Source of the DNA: Hysterium pulicare CBS 123377
Lineage: Eukaryota; Ascomycota; Dothideomycetes; Hysteriales; Hysteriaceae
Direction of reading: 5' to 3'
NCBI GenBank assembly: GCA_000467715.1
Contig: AJFK01000280.1
Location: forward strand, 1 to 46,402
Length of the DNA stretch: 46,402 nt
The position numbers were made by a program, and so were the translations under genes. Shown here one piece after another: positions 22,569 through 34,127 of this stretch. The notes below the pieces were generated by a model, which was not told the DNA's origin, ran no database searches, and saw only the letters and a list, made by a program, of their open reading frames with translations. The first letter of the stretch is position 1, and each line of letters begins with the position of its first letter.

Positions 22569-23993
22569 ATGGCGACCAGTACAAGGGTAATACCAAGCAC
22601 TCCCTACTCGCTAAAATTTCATCATGCTGAGAGCCTCAACAGAAGCGGAAACGAAATGTCGTCCTTCACCAGGGCTCCTCGGTCAATGGTGATTTGGATA
22701 CCTCGAAACCCTCCGCGGTTTTCCAGCCATCAAAAGGGAGACAATACACTTTAAGTGTAGCTTTACCAGGCAGCATCATTGCAAAGTATGTCAATCCCAT
22801 CACCTTCTTTAGAGACCCTCACTTCGGTTCATCCTCCCAATCCTAGGTGAAGCTAATGCGGTAATGCTAGTGTCATGACATATGACTTGAAAATGGTGTT
22901 GGCCGGTCGAATTGCACGCGCTTGCGCTATGTTTTGTGTTGATGAAGTCATTGTTTTCGATGACGGTCAATTTCAACCAGATCCCGCGAAACTGATGAAC
23001 GCCCTCAGCGACAAATCTTACAAAGGTAATGCGACCGATTACTGGAGTAAGCTTGTAATCAAGCAGAAAGCACAAATCGCCGAGAACGATGAGCCTTGGC
23101 AGAATCCGGATCAATTCTTATACCACATCCTCAGTTATCTGGACATGCCTCCACACCTGAGAAGACAGCTCTTCCCGCAGCATCCAAATTTAAGAGGAGC
23201 GGGCATGTTGCCGAGTTTGGACATGCCACATCACATGCGACCGGATGAATGGTGTCAATATCGAGAAGGTGTCACCATTGATAAAGACTTTGCGGAAGCT
23301 TCTTCGAATGCTTCATCACCACCTGGCCACCATTCTAAGAAAGCCAAGGGGAAAAGCGGGGCTAAGATGAAAGCAAATACACCTGCCTCATCTCTAGTAG
23401 ATTGCGGCTTGCCTCATCCAATTCGGATTCCACAGAGCATTCCACCATTTACGCGCGTGACGCTCAAATTCTCGACAAACGACACCCCTCCTTCATTTCC
23501 CTCCTTATCTGCCGCGGATACCGACAGATTAGATGCAGAAGCAGTGAACCCATCAGCACCAAGGGAAGAAGCTGGGTATTATTGGGGATACACAACTCGA
23601 CGGTGCACATCTCTATCTGATGTCTTTACCGAATCTCTTTACGAGGATGGCTACGATGTCTGTATCGGGACCAGCGAACGGGGCGTTCCTCTATCTACAG
23701 TTCTCCCCGACAAGAGCACAGCCTCTGCGCCTTCCCTCAAACCTTCGGCCAGACTACCTAAAGAATTCAAACACCTTCTTGTAGTCTTCGGTGGGGTTGC
23801 CGGACTTGAGGCAGCCGTCGCTGCCGATCCCGAATTGGCGAAAAGAAGTATCGGCAAGCATAATACGAGCGAGGCCTTTGATGCGTGGGTCAATTTGGTT
23901 CCTCGACAAGGAAGTAGGACAATCCGGACAGAGGAAGCTGTGCTGGCGGGCCTAATGGGGCTGAAGGAATATGTGGACAGCATGGAAGATTAG
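22569..23993 (+). CDS. SPOUT-class RNA methyltransferase (C9orf114/SPOUT1-like)
   Basis: Model: join(22569..22586,22643..22785,22871..23993), 427 aa. The last exon is secure; the first, 18-nt exon (MATSTR) is inferred because an in-frame stop lies upstream of the KRKRNVVL segment. The domain opens with YTLSVALPGSIIAN, then LKMVLAGRIARACAMFCVDEV IVFDDG, the signature of this family. It continues with FLYHILSYLDMPPHLRRQLFP and GMLPSLDMPHH. The C-terminal trefoil-knot part contains KHLLVVFGGVAGLEAA, where the S-adenosylmethionine site is expected. A lysine/alanine-rich insertion lies near residues 205-225. Family members are linked to RNA methylation and, in animals, to kinetochore/centrosome functions; the substrate here is unknown. 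Confidence 0.9.
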
Positions 23994-25970
23994 AGTCCAT
24001 CTTCACCTTCAACTTCTCTTTGTTCAACTCTTTGACATTTCGCAACCGTACACACCCTTGGATGCTTGGGTTGGGGTACTCTGATGTATGTAGCGGGTTT
24101 TGGGATCGGAGTGTCTACGTAAACCTTGTCAATGAACTGAGCATTATGGTATTTCATACACGTCCTCAGACGGGTCCCACTCATTAATAGCTTTTCGTGG
24201 CAAAAACGTGCCTTTAAACCCTGTTACCGTACTGTCATCAAATTGTTGCGGAGCAGGCCCATATTAGTAATTGCACCCTACTCTCCTAGATGCCTTCCCC
24301 TCTACTCAACGCTCATTGGTTTCGACAGAAGTTCTATCAGGGAGCCTTTCAATATCTGAATGAATACATAGCAAGACACGTTGATCAGGCAAGGCATGAG
24401 AGATTACTAAAGCTAGGTTCTGTGCTTTCTTTTTAAGACAATGAGACATAGCCCATGCCCCGCCTTCTATCCTCATTACTCTCGATCCCTCACTTCGACC
24501 CCTCGTGCCTCTTATTACGAGCTCAAAACAGCTCTTATTGTCACTCTTCCGCTACGTCGATCGTCTTACCGATCTGTCCCTCGACGCTCTATCTTCTCTC
24601 CGCATTGTCGTAGACTGTACTTGCAAGATCCGCACGCCCGGCGATCCTCCCTAGCTGCATATCTTCTCACCTATTATGGAGAGATGTTCCGTGATCCAGT
24701 TATAAGCACGATTTCAGTTCTACTTACCACGGAGGGGTGTTGCGTGTCCCCCGTTGAACGAATTGTTTCCTTCCCCTGATTGTCTTGGGCAGTACCTCTA
24801 ATTCAGGTACATTATGTTTGCTTCCTTGGTTGCATTCGCTTTCTCTTTCTACTCATCATGAAATGGGGTTGTAAGTCTCCTTTGGATGCGACGGGTTCCT
24901 TCTTTTGGTTGATCTGCGCAGAGAAGTCCTCATTTATAGGTGGTAGCGTTGCTTACTAAGGCCAGTTAGTGGGCAGCAAACCAGGAAGAAGGCTTGCTGA
25001 ACTATCATACCGAAGCAGAATTTGGTAATTGTTTCCTGGTAAGTACCTACCCGAGTTAGTAATTGTCATCAAATGTAACTTTATTATATCTTGGTTGAAA
25101 AGGCACATAACAAGTCACTTGATTAGTGGCGTTGTCTTGGCTCGGTGCAACGCTTCCCCGTGTCGTCATTTGCCTACCCATGCCTTTATGTAAAACTTTT
25201 TAGTAGGGGGAACAGGTCTAGCAAAGAGCATGATGTTTTGTTGAAGGCAGAGGGCAGATGTGTGCTGAATCCGAAGAGCTTTGTCGCGGGTGTCGTCAAC
25301 CCGATCTTGTAAAGTCTCACTAGGTTGAGATCGCTATTAGTTACAAGAGTTTCACATAAGGCTTCAAGAAAGTAATTGATCTTATATCTTTCTCTAAACC
25401 TAACCCGTAATTGGAGACCGCCAGCGGCGAAATGTTTATAATTTGGCCAGTGTCTCGGCGGGAAGAAATAAGACATTGTGGTTTGATGAACTTCTATCGC
25501 AAGCTTAGCTAAAGGCTCTGAACTTAAACGGCTAAAGCTAAAGGTGACGTGGAAGTGATGAATAAATGCTGGCTATGATCACACAATGTTGATTCTCTTG
25601 GTGTAGGAGCCGCAGAATCGATCTCCTTTTTAAAAGAGAGGGCGTGTGTCCACATGCTGTGGCTCGTCGCAGTCACAATAGCACTGAAGTACTGTGATCG
25701 TGGAATGCTTATAAAAGGCACCAGAGGTACGCATACAACGATTATTAGGATTCGTAGAAGAGCCAAAATGGCCATAGATTACTTCCAAACAGAGATAACA
25801 AGAGAATTTCGATGCGCCAGTCTGGAGCTCAGAGCAATATCCCAGAGTCTTGAGGTGTATACATGGAGTTTGCCGAAGAATAGAATAGAGCCTGGGCTTA
25901 TTCTGACAAGCGAATTTGCTCTTAGCAGATCTCATTGATTCTCGATCTGGGGATGAGAAGCTGCGAAAAG
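23994..25970. other. Gene-free convergent region
   Basis: Nearly 2 kb between the SPOUT gene (+) and the SSF symporter (-), both pointing inward. Only short overlapping open frames occur. No repeats, tRNA or transposon remains were recognised, and the composition looks ordinary. It may mark the left edge of MAT-linked sequence, but nothing in the sequence proves this. Confidence 0.45.
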
Positions 25971-28435
25971 CTAAAAGAATTTACCAGTGCTTTTCACGTC
26001 TGAAGTAGACCCCGTGATCATGTCGCGGTCAACGTCGTCTATTTCCCCATCTATTCCGGCCTCGTTTGAGTAAGTAGCAGGGCGATCAAATGCATCAAAA
26101 CGATGTCCTTTGATCCGAGCGACGCTAAATTGGACGATGATTCGGAATATGAAGGCTGCGGAAGCCCATAGGATTCCACCGACAGGTGCAGCGACGAAGG
26201 CACCTAATTCGAGTGAGTAAATGCATTTTTCTAATTTGATGTGGTTCCTCAAGATACTTACCGAACGCACTCCAGTCGTTAGCGTAGAGTCCACCTTCCA
26301 ATAGGATCAATTTTCCAGCTTCATCCGCGTCTCCGTGATAGTAGACCAAGCCGAAGAGAAAAACCGTAAGAATGCCTCCCAAGCCACCAACCACAACTTC
26401 AAAGCCTCGCAACCAATAGAAACGGTCCGATAGTCCGAGTACCAATACAGGAACAAGTGCGGCACTCACTAGGTCGCTAATGAGATAAATCTGCAGTATA
26501 TCCGGGCTCTTCAATGCAACCACAACGACAGGGAATATGATGAGCACCACAAAGCCTCGGATTATCCACAGGTTGATCTTGTTCCGGAATATATCATTGC
26601 TGCCAGTACTGATCATAGCGCTCTGGAAGCTGTCGAAGGCAGCGGTGCTAAGAGAGACCACCATGACAAGCACGATGCCCACTACCCAAGCAGGAAGCTG
26701 CCCAAGAAGAAGAAAGAAAGAGAGGTATCCATCGTCAGCATCATTTAGTGACCAAGCGCCTGACCATGCCGCGAGAAGGCCTGTGCTCCCAACAAGAGTG
26801 AGAATGATTGTGACGGCAACAGTGGCGATGATAACACCGATCCAGAGATCTTTATCAGTGCGGGAGGCAAATGTTCGAAGCCAAAATCCCTGGCCTCATG
26901 TTAGTGATATCGCGCACTGACTGCGAAGGGATACTTCATCGCAAGAATCGAGATTACTTACAGAAATGAAAAAGTCGTTAGTCAGAATGGCCACAGGTAG
27001 AATATATACAAGCTGCCACCCCAGCAAACTTGATTTGAGGAAGCCGGACTTGTCAATCAAACTCCGATCGATATGCGTCTCAACTCCAACACTGATCACT
27101 CCCAGGATGATTAGACCAACGACCATCGCGCCTTGAATATTGTCCGTCACGAACGACACTCGAAAACCGCCAATTGCTAAGCGCCTTTAGTAATTGTAGC
27201 TGGACAGGAAGTGAAAATTCTCATACCGGTGTAAATGCTGGTAACAGCACATTCCACAATGACGGCGGGTAGCCCATTCAATCCCGTCAGCGCATTCACA
27301 ATTTGCTGCAATGCTGAAAGCTCCGCGACCATGTACAGAAAAAGAGTAATAAGTCTGATCTTATCAGTATCGACTTACTATTCTGGTTGGTCAAGTCAAT
27401 TACTTACGTACAAAAGCTAAGAAATAAAGCGGTAATCGCTCCATATCTTTGTCGAGTCCACTCCGTAAGAACAAAACCTTGTGGGCATTTGCGCCTGATA
27501 ATAGGGCCAAGAAAGCCGAATACCAGAAGCGGCAAAGACGATGAAAGTGCATACACTACCAAGCCTTGTACTCCGCAGATGGTTGCTATCTCGGGGTAGG
27601 AGAACAAAATACCAGAGCCGAGAGCTGTTGGGTGATGAAAATCTGTGTCAGCTTCTAAACCGTGAGAAAGGATGAATGGTAACAAGGAAAAGCGCGGCAG
27701 CACGTTCCTCACGCAAGCATTATCTTGATCGAGTCTTTACGGTGCTTCTCAGCTTCGCCCAACGAGGGTCTGGAAAAACATTGCAATCTTTTATGCATGC
27801 TCATTCCAAGATCCATGTAGGCTCAGCGCCCGTAGTGTAGCCGCACAGAATTGCTCATTCACGTTTCTGCCATGCGCACGATCTCGTGAACGCATGGCAT
27901 CAGCCGTCGACGAGTCCTATCCTGTGAGAGATCGAATACGAACCTGGTAGACGAACTTGCCCAAATTACACATAGAGGTACCTCCAATGCTCGGTGCGGT
28001 TGCCTTTCCGGCCTTCCCTCTGTGAGGGTGCTGATGTGATTCCGCTGCTGCCGCTGCCGCTGGTATTGAGTTTGGTGGTTTTATTCGACTACTCACCGGA
28101 CGCTATGAAGTTAAGAGCGAGCGGAACACCTATTTCCAATTAGTCAACACTCCTTCGAGCTCAAATTAGACTTGAGTTTGAGATGAAAGGGCTAAGCGTT
28201 TGAACGCCGCCCTTTCTAGAGGCTGACCCTTTTGTGACTTATTGCTTGATAAGTACTCCAATTTCGATTGCTTGCGCAGACGCCACGCTATAAGGATACC
28301 TGTGATCCTGCAATCTCATGATGTTAGCTTTCAGTCTTCATTAGGTCCATACTTTCAGAAGCGTGCGACAGACAGGAATGCCCCATAGGTCAGGTAGATG
28401 ATAGCATTTGAAGCTTGGGTCGATGGCACACCCAT
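25971..28435 (-). CDS. Sodium:solute symporter (SSF/SLC5) family transporter
   Basis: Model: complement(join(25971..26203,26262..26889,26962..27176,27227..27354,27408..27624,28097..28129,28228..28307,28374..28435)), 531 aa, eight exons in phase. The first membrane helix is YLTYGAFLITGILIAWRLR. It is followed by SNKSQKG|VPLALNFIAS|ALGSGILFSYPE, which joins three small exons. Further helices include LVVYALSSSLPLLVFGFLGP, the TLITLFLYMVAELSAL segment, IQGAMVVGLIILGVISVG and LGWQLVYILPVAILTNDFFI. The core helix motif VMVVSLSTAAFDSFQSAM matches the conserved SSF region. The C-terminal tail is acidic and cytosolic. The substrate cannot be told from sequence. The fifth junction removes an unusually long intron (472 nt, 27625-28096). 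The gene immediately borders the unrecognised MAT1-1 gene, 478 bp away. Confidence 0.9.
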
Positions 28436-28912
28436 TATGAAATATCTCGAAGAATAGTTTGAGGCGAGCCGAATAATCCTGGAATTATTAAGTGAGGTGA
28501 AGATGTTAATGTGTACGTGATCGTGAGTGCGGGGACTCCGAGGTGTCTAAAAGTTTCTTCAGATGACGCACGGACCCTCGGCTACAGGCGCTTTCATCAA
28601 TTTTTTGCTTTTTGAATTAGTCCGGGTGTAGGAAGCGTTTAGAGAAAGCTTGTTGATGATTACTGTATCATCAGGGACCTTGGAGTTCTGGTGATAGACT
28701 GGTACTGCATATTAGGGTGGGGCACGGCGTCCTTTAGCAGCATATACCTGGGAAGTACTATTCCATATAGTATTTTCTGATCAACCTCAAGGACGGCAAC
28801 TTGATTTGATGCCTTTCCCAGAGCCCAAATCGGTTTTGTAGGCTGATGGTAAAGAAAATGGTTAGCTCAAACCTACCCTCCGAAAACGACAATATCATAG
28901 CCCAAATAGCCC
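28436..28912. promoter_or_regulatory. SSF promoter and 3' flank of the MAT1-1 gene
   Basis: 477 bp between the start codon of the SSF transporter and the stop of the upstream minus-strand gene. It must contain the transporter promoter. No specific element was identified. Confidence 0.45.
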
Positions 28913-30261
28913 TCATTGAATCGCCGCCCAATCCTCGAACATCTCTGAGAAGTCAAATTTATGGGTTGGAGATCTTGAAGGCTTGATTTCAGATCTATAT
29001 TCCCACAAATTAAATTTGCCATCACCACCCGGATACACAACTTCTTCCTCATCCCTCATTTGGTCTGCGCAGGCATTAGCATTATAGTGTCGCGTACTGT
29101 ACTACTAGATTTGACTTACGAGCTCCTCTGTTCAAGTAGAAGAGGGGTATTCCAGCAAGGATACCCTCCTCATGGCGCTTATCACTCAAGAAGTCATTCG
29201 GAAGGGGCCTTTTTGGAGCATATACCTTACGCGCATTAACAGCAAAATCACCAAAGAACGTGAGGATAGCTTACACTCCGGACAATAGTACGGTTACCAC
29301 GGACTGAGTTATATGTATAGGCTCCGCCAATCTTAGGGCACTAGAATAAACGTATTAGATACATCCCCCAAGAAGGTGTTGTTATGGCTTACGTTTTCCT
29401 CAAATTCTTGGAGGAGTTTCTCTGCCTCCTCTTTTTGACCTTCCATCTCAATCTCCTTCTCAAGAAAACAAGGATTAATATTGAATGCCGTAGGGGTTTA
29501 TAGTTCTCACATACCTCTGCGACTTCTTCAGCAATCTTCTGATCACGAGCAAGGTGCCTCTGGATTATTGCCAGAGCACCCTTCGGTAGGTATTGCACAA
29601 TGGCCGGATCGCTGGACTCGTCTTCCCCCGCTGTACGCTTGAACTCGAGGGCTGGATGCATCTTGGTTGGGTAGATCTTGTCCAGAGGCTTGTTTGAGAG
29701 GAACTGTTGCCATGGTTTAATGCCGGGTCGGAAGCCAGCTCGAATAGACGCGACATCCTCAGCCCGACTACGGGTCCCTTTGATGGCCATGCTGATGGAT
29801 CTAACGGTATATTTTGTCTGTTTGCAGAACATTTCGGCTTCAGCCTCTGTCTTGAAGAGCTCTTCTCCATGCTTCAGAGCATGACACGTGCGCAACACCT
29901 TGTCGAGTGCAGAAAGGGCCAGGAAGCTCTCATGTGAAGATGGATCATCATCGTCTGAAGTAGACTGGAAGTATCCACAAAGCAGACCAAGGCACTCGTG
30001 TATAGTATTGAGAAAACTCTGGTCGACGTTGCGCACGACACGTTTGTTCGAGCCTAGGTTTCATTAGCTAGGTAAAGTCATCAGCAAGATTCTTGTCTGC
30101 TTACGATCGTACAGAGCACGACCTGGGTGTTTGCTGAGCTTTCCGACGCTTTCGATGATTGAGCTGATTCGAGGATCTGGTTGTGCAGAAAAAGTCATCT
30201 CCTCGACAATGACTGGAGGGTGCTCACTCCAATTTTCGACCAAGATCATTGGTGTCGCCAT
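28913..30261 (-). CDS. Unrecognised MAT1-1 locus protein (MAT1-1-5-like candidate)
   Basis: Model: complement(join(28913..29064,29120..29225,29275..29340,29393..29458,29515..30053,30105..30261)), 361 aa. Six exons, two of them only 66 nt, are all in phase, so the gene looks intact. The start MATPMILVENWSEHPP was chosen; an in-frame ATG at 30384 would add 41 residues. Visible segments: SKHPGRALYDR near residues 41-51, a helical middle part (LNTIHECLGLLCGYF, ALDKVLRTCHALKHGEELF), a charged helix KEIEMEGQKEEAEKLLQEFE, and CPKIGGAYTYNSVRGNRTIV. The C-terminus is FSEMFEDWAAIQ. It has no HMG box, alpha box, signal peptide or membrane span. It lies 373 bp downstream of MAT1-1-1 on the same strand, where leotiomycete MAT1-1 idiomorphs carry accessory genes such as MAT1-1-3, -5 or -6. 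It is not MAT1-1-3. The HPG tripeptide recalls MAT1-1-2, but I cannot establish homology. The first residue of exon 4 and the third acceptor (29458 or 29455) are the weakest junctions. Confidence 0.75.
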
Positions 30262-30634
30262 CCTGTCGGATAAGGGAATGAAGTTTAGAGGGATCCAGTG
30301 GGGGGAGAATTCGAGAGTGTTTACGCAACGAATCCCAAAGGCGGTGAAAATGCTTCGGTAAATACCTGTTATGAACGTGCACATGCCATTTTACCAAGTG
30401 TCATTCATCACCTCGATGAAACTTCACGACCCCTCACCTTGGATACCTTCACCTCCAGTAGTTAAAGCGTACCAATGATAATATGCTACCGAGAATACGT
30501 CAACAAGATGCCCCCACCACAAGTAAGTAATAGAAGCAAGTATGTATGGTAGACGTGATCAATTTTGAAATTTATTACGATACAAGAGAATCCATCCATT
30601 CATCCATCCATCCATCCATCCATCCATCCATCCA
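30262..30634. promoter_or_regulatory. MAT1-1-1 3' flank and downstream gene promoter
   Basis: 373 bp between two co-directional MAT-locus genes. It contains the microsatellite next to the MAT1-1-1 stop (annotated separately) and presumably the promoter of the downstream gene. If the downstream gene starts at 30384 instead, only 250 bp remain. Confidence 0.45.
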
Positions 30635-30636
30635 TC
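30591..30636 (+). repeat. (ATCC)n microsatellite
   Basis: About eleven tetranucleotide units of tccatcca type with one interruption (catt near 30598-30601). On the coding (minus) strand it reads (GGAT)n and begins inside the MAT1-1-1 stop codon, so it forms the start of the 3' UTR. Length variation would alter the UTR and potentially the last codons. Confidence 0.95.
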
Positions 30637-31844
30637 AGTACATATCCTGGCTTCCATTCCAGTCCACCATATCAGAGAAGTCTTCATTCGTAGGCCGGAA
30701 CCATTGCTGCTCAAGAGCAGCAGCGAGGTCTAACTCTGACTCCTGTGGAGGCATTTGTTGAGTTGGCAGATTCTGTGTCATTTGATCAGTAGCATCGTCT
30801 TGGTTCGATGCGAGATAATTGCCGAGTGTCCACCTGAGCTCATTGTAGAAATCGTTGTTGTCGTCTGCCGGCCCAGACTCTTGGGTAGAGCTCTGCTCTG
30901 GTTGGGGCAACGGGTCTGGCAAGGGGGCTGATGCTTCGTCGAAGGCAGTTGGCATGTTGAAGTCGAAGAACTGGTCGTGCGTGTCTTCAATCTGCTCTTG
31001 CAAGGCCACGATGGGCTGAGGCTCTTCTCGATTCTGTCGCTTGGCTCGGCGTTGCTTTCGCGCAGCAACGCGCGCATCGTGAATTGGATCTGCAGCCTGC
31101 GTCATGGTCTCGATTGCTGAGCTCGTTCCGACGACCATGCTGAGAGATTCTCCAGAAGGCACCATCGGGGATTGAGACACTGCGCCGAAGACGTATCCCA
31201 CAGCATAGCCAACTGACTGGCAATGACGGATGATGTCGTCAACAGACATGGTTGTAGTCGCGGATGAAAGTCCAAGAGATTCCGGTGTAGGTGTGAATAC
31301 GCGTGCGAGACTTGGGACGTCATTCTCGTCGACAGTGACTTCCCATCCCATGAGCTCAAGGTATTCCTCTGGAGTAGGAATTCCGAGAAGTGGACAGGTG
31401 ATTGCGAGGAATCGGTCAAGCGGCGCCGCATCCCTACCGAGCTGGTCTCGAATGCTGGACCACGTCTTCGCCACGAGAAACCATAGTGCTCTGGAGAGGT
31501 CATGATTCCATAGAATGCTCATTGGCTTTGATAGGAGCTTCATCGGGAAACGTCTGAGTATCGGAATGAGCACGTAGTAGGCTGCACAGATTAGCCGAGT
31601 TCAAGTGAGACATTGCGAGCTGAACTTTACCTCTGAAGGCAATGTAGGCATTGAGGGCCTTCTTGCCCTTTGCAGAAATGATTGCACGACCGCTGACAAT
31701 TGGAGGTGCGTGTAGGAGGTGTGAGGTCAAACGTCTTCGAGCCTCCAGGTCTTGGATGGCGCTCAATAGTTGGCTCATCTGAGCACCAGTGCGGGTGGCC
31801 AGGAAGTATTCAACCTCCCAAGGTTTGAATTTGGGTGGTGCCAT
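30635..31844 (-). CDS. MAT1-1-1: Mating-type protein MAT1-1-1 (alpha-box)
   Basis: Model: complement(join(30635..31581,31631..31844)), 386 aa. One 49-nt intron falls inside the alpha box, the position conserved across Pezizomycotina. MAT1-1-1 is the transcription factor that sets mating type and drives pheromone and sexual-development genes. The alpha-box region spans about residues 55-200: [19 protein letters not shown], then [52 protein letters not shown] and LMGWEV. This order (KxxLNAxxAFRxYY, the W of the ILW segment, RDQLG, FL...CP..GI, LGW-like) is that of known alpha-box proteins. The C-terminal half is Ser/Gln/Pro-rich and ends [18 protein letters not shown] element at about 31976-31985 lies some 130 bp upstream of the start. 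Its neighbours APN2, COX13 and APC5 are the standard MAT flank. Confidence 0.95.
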
Positions 31845-32399
31845 TGTGGAAGTGACTCGAGTTCTTTGTTTTCAAAAGTTGAAAGGGGGTGTACGGTTGC
31901 GAAATGTCAAAGAGTTGAACAAAGAGAAGTTGAAGGTGAGGTGTCTTAGAGCTCGGACAAAGAGAGCGGAGGAAGAATATATAGGGTGGGTGGCTGGGCA
32001 ACTGAGCGCCAAGCCTTACTATCAATTCACTTGCGATATACACATTCACCGCCAAGACTTGAAAAGTTTGCGGCTGATACCAACTGAGTAGGAACAATAT
32101 TAGAACCATTATCTTCTTACAATGCAGTCTATACGAGACTGGTAACCGTAAAATTTCCTATCCTTACCTATCCCTATTTGGTCAACGACTGTGGTGGTGA
32201 CATACCTAATAACTCACTGCTCAACAGCCAGCAGCTACGCTACTGTGCGTAGGAAAAAGGATGCTGTTGGATTATATAGTAACTTATCGTTCTTCAAATT
32301 CACCTCTCTTTCCCTCACTTGAAGTCTCGAATCCAGCTCCGTTCTCGCGTTGGTGGAGGTGCTTGATCCCTGGCGATGAATAATATCCCTCGGCGCTCT
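31845..32399. promoter_or_regulatory. MAT1-1-1 promoter region
   Basis: The 550 bp upstream of MAT1-1-1 before the repeat array begins. It holds the TATA-like element near 31976-31985 on the minus strand. Open frames of about 100 codons on both strands (31789-32109) overlap this promoter and show no recognisable family. Confidence 0.5.
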
Positions 32400-33905
32400 A
32401 TAACAACCTACATGGAGGACTATATCAGTTAATTCAAGTTGTTTTATATGACTTTTAGCGTCTTGTTGCGAGATTTGGTTGGATTCTGTCGAGAAGTTTT
32501 GGAGTTATCATCTGTTGTGCTTCCATCCAATGTAATTCCAAAAGACTTCGCTATAACTCTATCAGTTCTGAAGCAAATCAAATACCACTTACCTCAATCG
32601 AAAGTACTTAACATTTGAAATGTGAACTAACCTAGTCAAAGCAGTTTTGGGCTTGCTGAAACGATATCACCTCTGCTGTACCCAAACCCCCGTACGACGT
32701 TGCCATAACTCCACTGATACTGATTCCAACCAGCTTCCACCTATCCCATTCAATGTACCTTAGCAAAGTAACTTAGAAGTAGTCTCCTCAGGGCTGGTTT
32801 GGGCGTTGTCCATTGTATTCCTGTCGTCGAACCCGGAGCAATCCAAAGACCTCGACGGCGTTCATCAGGAACCCATGTGGAACGTTACAGGCGCTGCGCA
32901 GATCTCATTCTTTCCTTATGCTTTACAACATACTTGAATTTGGAGCGATTCTGCCGAGACGTTTTGGAGATCACCTGCAAAATGCGCCAACCCCTGGCGA
33001 ACACGTATTCCATCATAAATTTACCAATTCTGAAGCAAAGCAAACAAAATTTGCAGCATTTGACTCCTATAGTATTGGGCTATCGAAAGCGGCTTGATAC
33101 GGGGTGATTTAGAGTTCTCTTGTTGGCCAACTACGCGTAATCCCACATCGCTCCCGACAGTTCGACGGCGCTTGCGAACAACCCACATGGAGCTTTACCG
33201 GAGGTATGCGAATCTCATCTTAACCCTTTGATCTACTTCCTGGCTGGATTTGGAAGGATTCTGTCGAGACGTTTTGGAGTTCTGATATAGCCCCTTTTCC
33301 GGACGACTTCGGCGAACATCAGCATAACTCCACGAAACACAAGCAAATGTAACGAAAGTTACAGATTTGAGAGTGTTGGACTCAAGCACTGAATTCTGCC
33401 TAAATTGAGGACATTCAGAGACACACCTTTGGATCTCCATGCTCAGCCTCTACTGCGGCAGACACCTTAACGGTGTTCACGAAGGACCCACTTGGAGCTT
33501 TACCAGACGTATACAGAACCAATCAATAGGCCAATGGCTAATAGCTCGTTGAGTTTGGGACGATTCTGCCGAGACGTTTTGGAGATCTACCGTACCTCGT
33601 TTTCGATACCCCGGAGCACTTCAGCATATCTCCATGAAACAGCAATTCAATACTGCAAAATTACAAGTATTGAGTCTTATCGAATAGCTCTATCATTTTA
33701 AGCTGTTTTCAAGCAGTTTGGGCGTATTCATCTGAACCCCTATGGCGATAGGGGCTCGGGGGCAAACACCTCGCTAGCACTCATCAACGACCCATGTGGA
33801 GCGCTACCACACCTATCCCAAGTCATTTCCAATACATTGGAAAGCATCCGTGGAAAGTTTGGGGGGATTCGGCCCAGACGTTTTCGAGTTCTAAGATAGT
33901 ACCTG
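32400..33905 (-). repeat. Left arm of the ~155-bp degenerate repeat array
   Basis: Two short cores recur at fixed spacing. Core 1 (acccatgtggagc-like, preceded by a cgacggcg...-like stretch) starts near 32406, 32871, 33181, 33486 and 33790. Core 2 (gattctgccgagacgtttt-like) starts near 32481, 32946, 33256, 33561 and 33866. Each core 2 follows its core 1 by about 75 bp. Distances between successive units are about 465, 310, 305 and 304 bp, that is about three, two, two and two times 152-155 bp. The intervening monomers appear to have decayed beyond recognition. The cores are reverse complements of those in the right arm. Nothing in the arm is convincingly coding. Confidence 0.85.
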
Positions 33906-33942
33906 GATTCGGACGACTGGTGTCACGTGACCAAATGTCTTT

Positions 33943-34127
33943 CCATCATAACACGATGGACCGTAAAGATTCCCAATAACCCATCAATAAGATGGATCGG
34001 AAGTGATCTCAATGTCCCATTCCAGTGAGATGGATTGCAAGTATCCTCGATACCCATAACAATACGATGAATCGCAAAGATCCCCGATGCCCCATCACAA
34101 TGTGATGGATCAAAAAGAACCTTGATA
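33943..34127 (+). repeat. 37-bp minisatellite, five units
   Basis: Five head-to-tail units starting near 33943, 33980, 34016, 34053 and 34090, ending near 34127. Each unit has the form cccatnn-aa-n-gatggat-cgnaaagatccccgat, and units diverge by several bases. It lies between the two inverted arms of the larger repeat array, so it marks the hinge of the palindrome. Confidence 0.88.

Noticed and set aside
28913-30261. MAT1-1-3 (HMG-box) identity for the second MAT gene
   Set aside because: No HMG-box signature (the RPxNxFIxFR-type start and following W/K pattern) appears in any exon.
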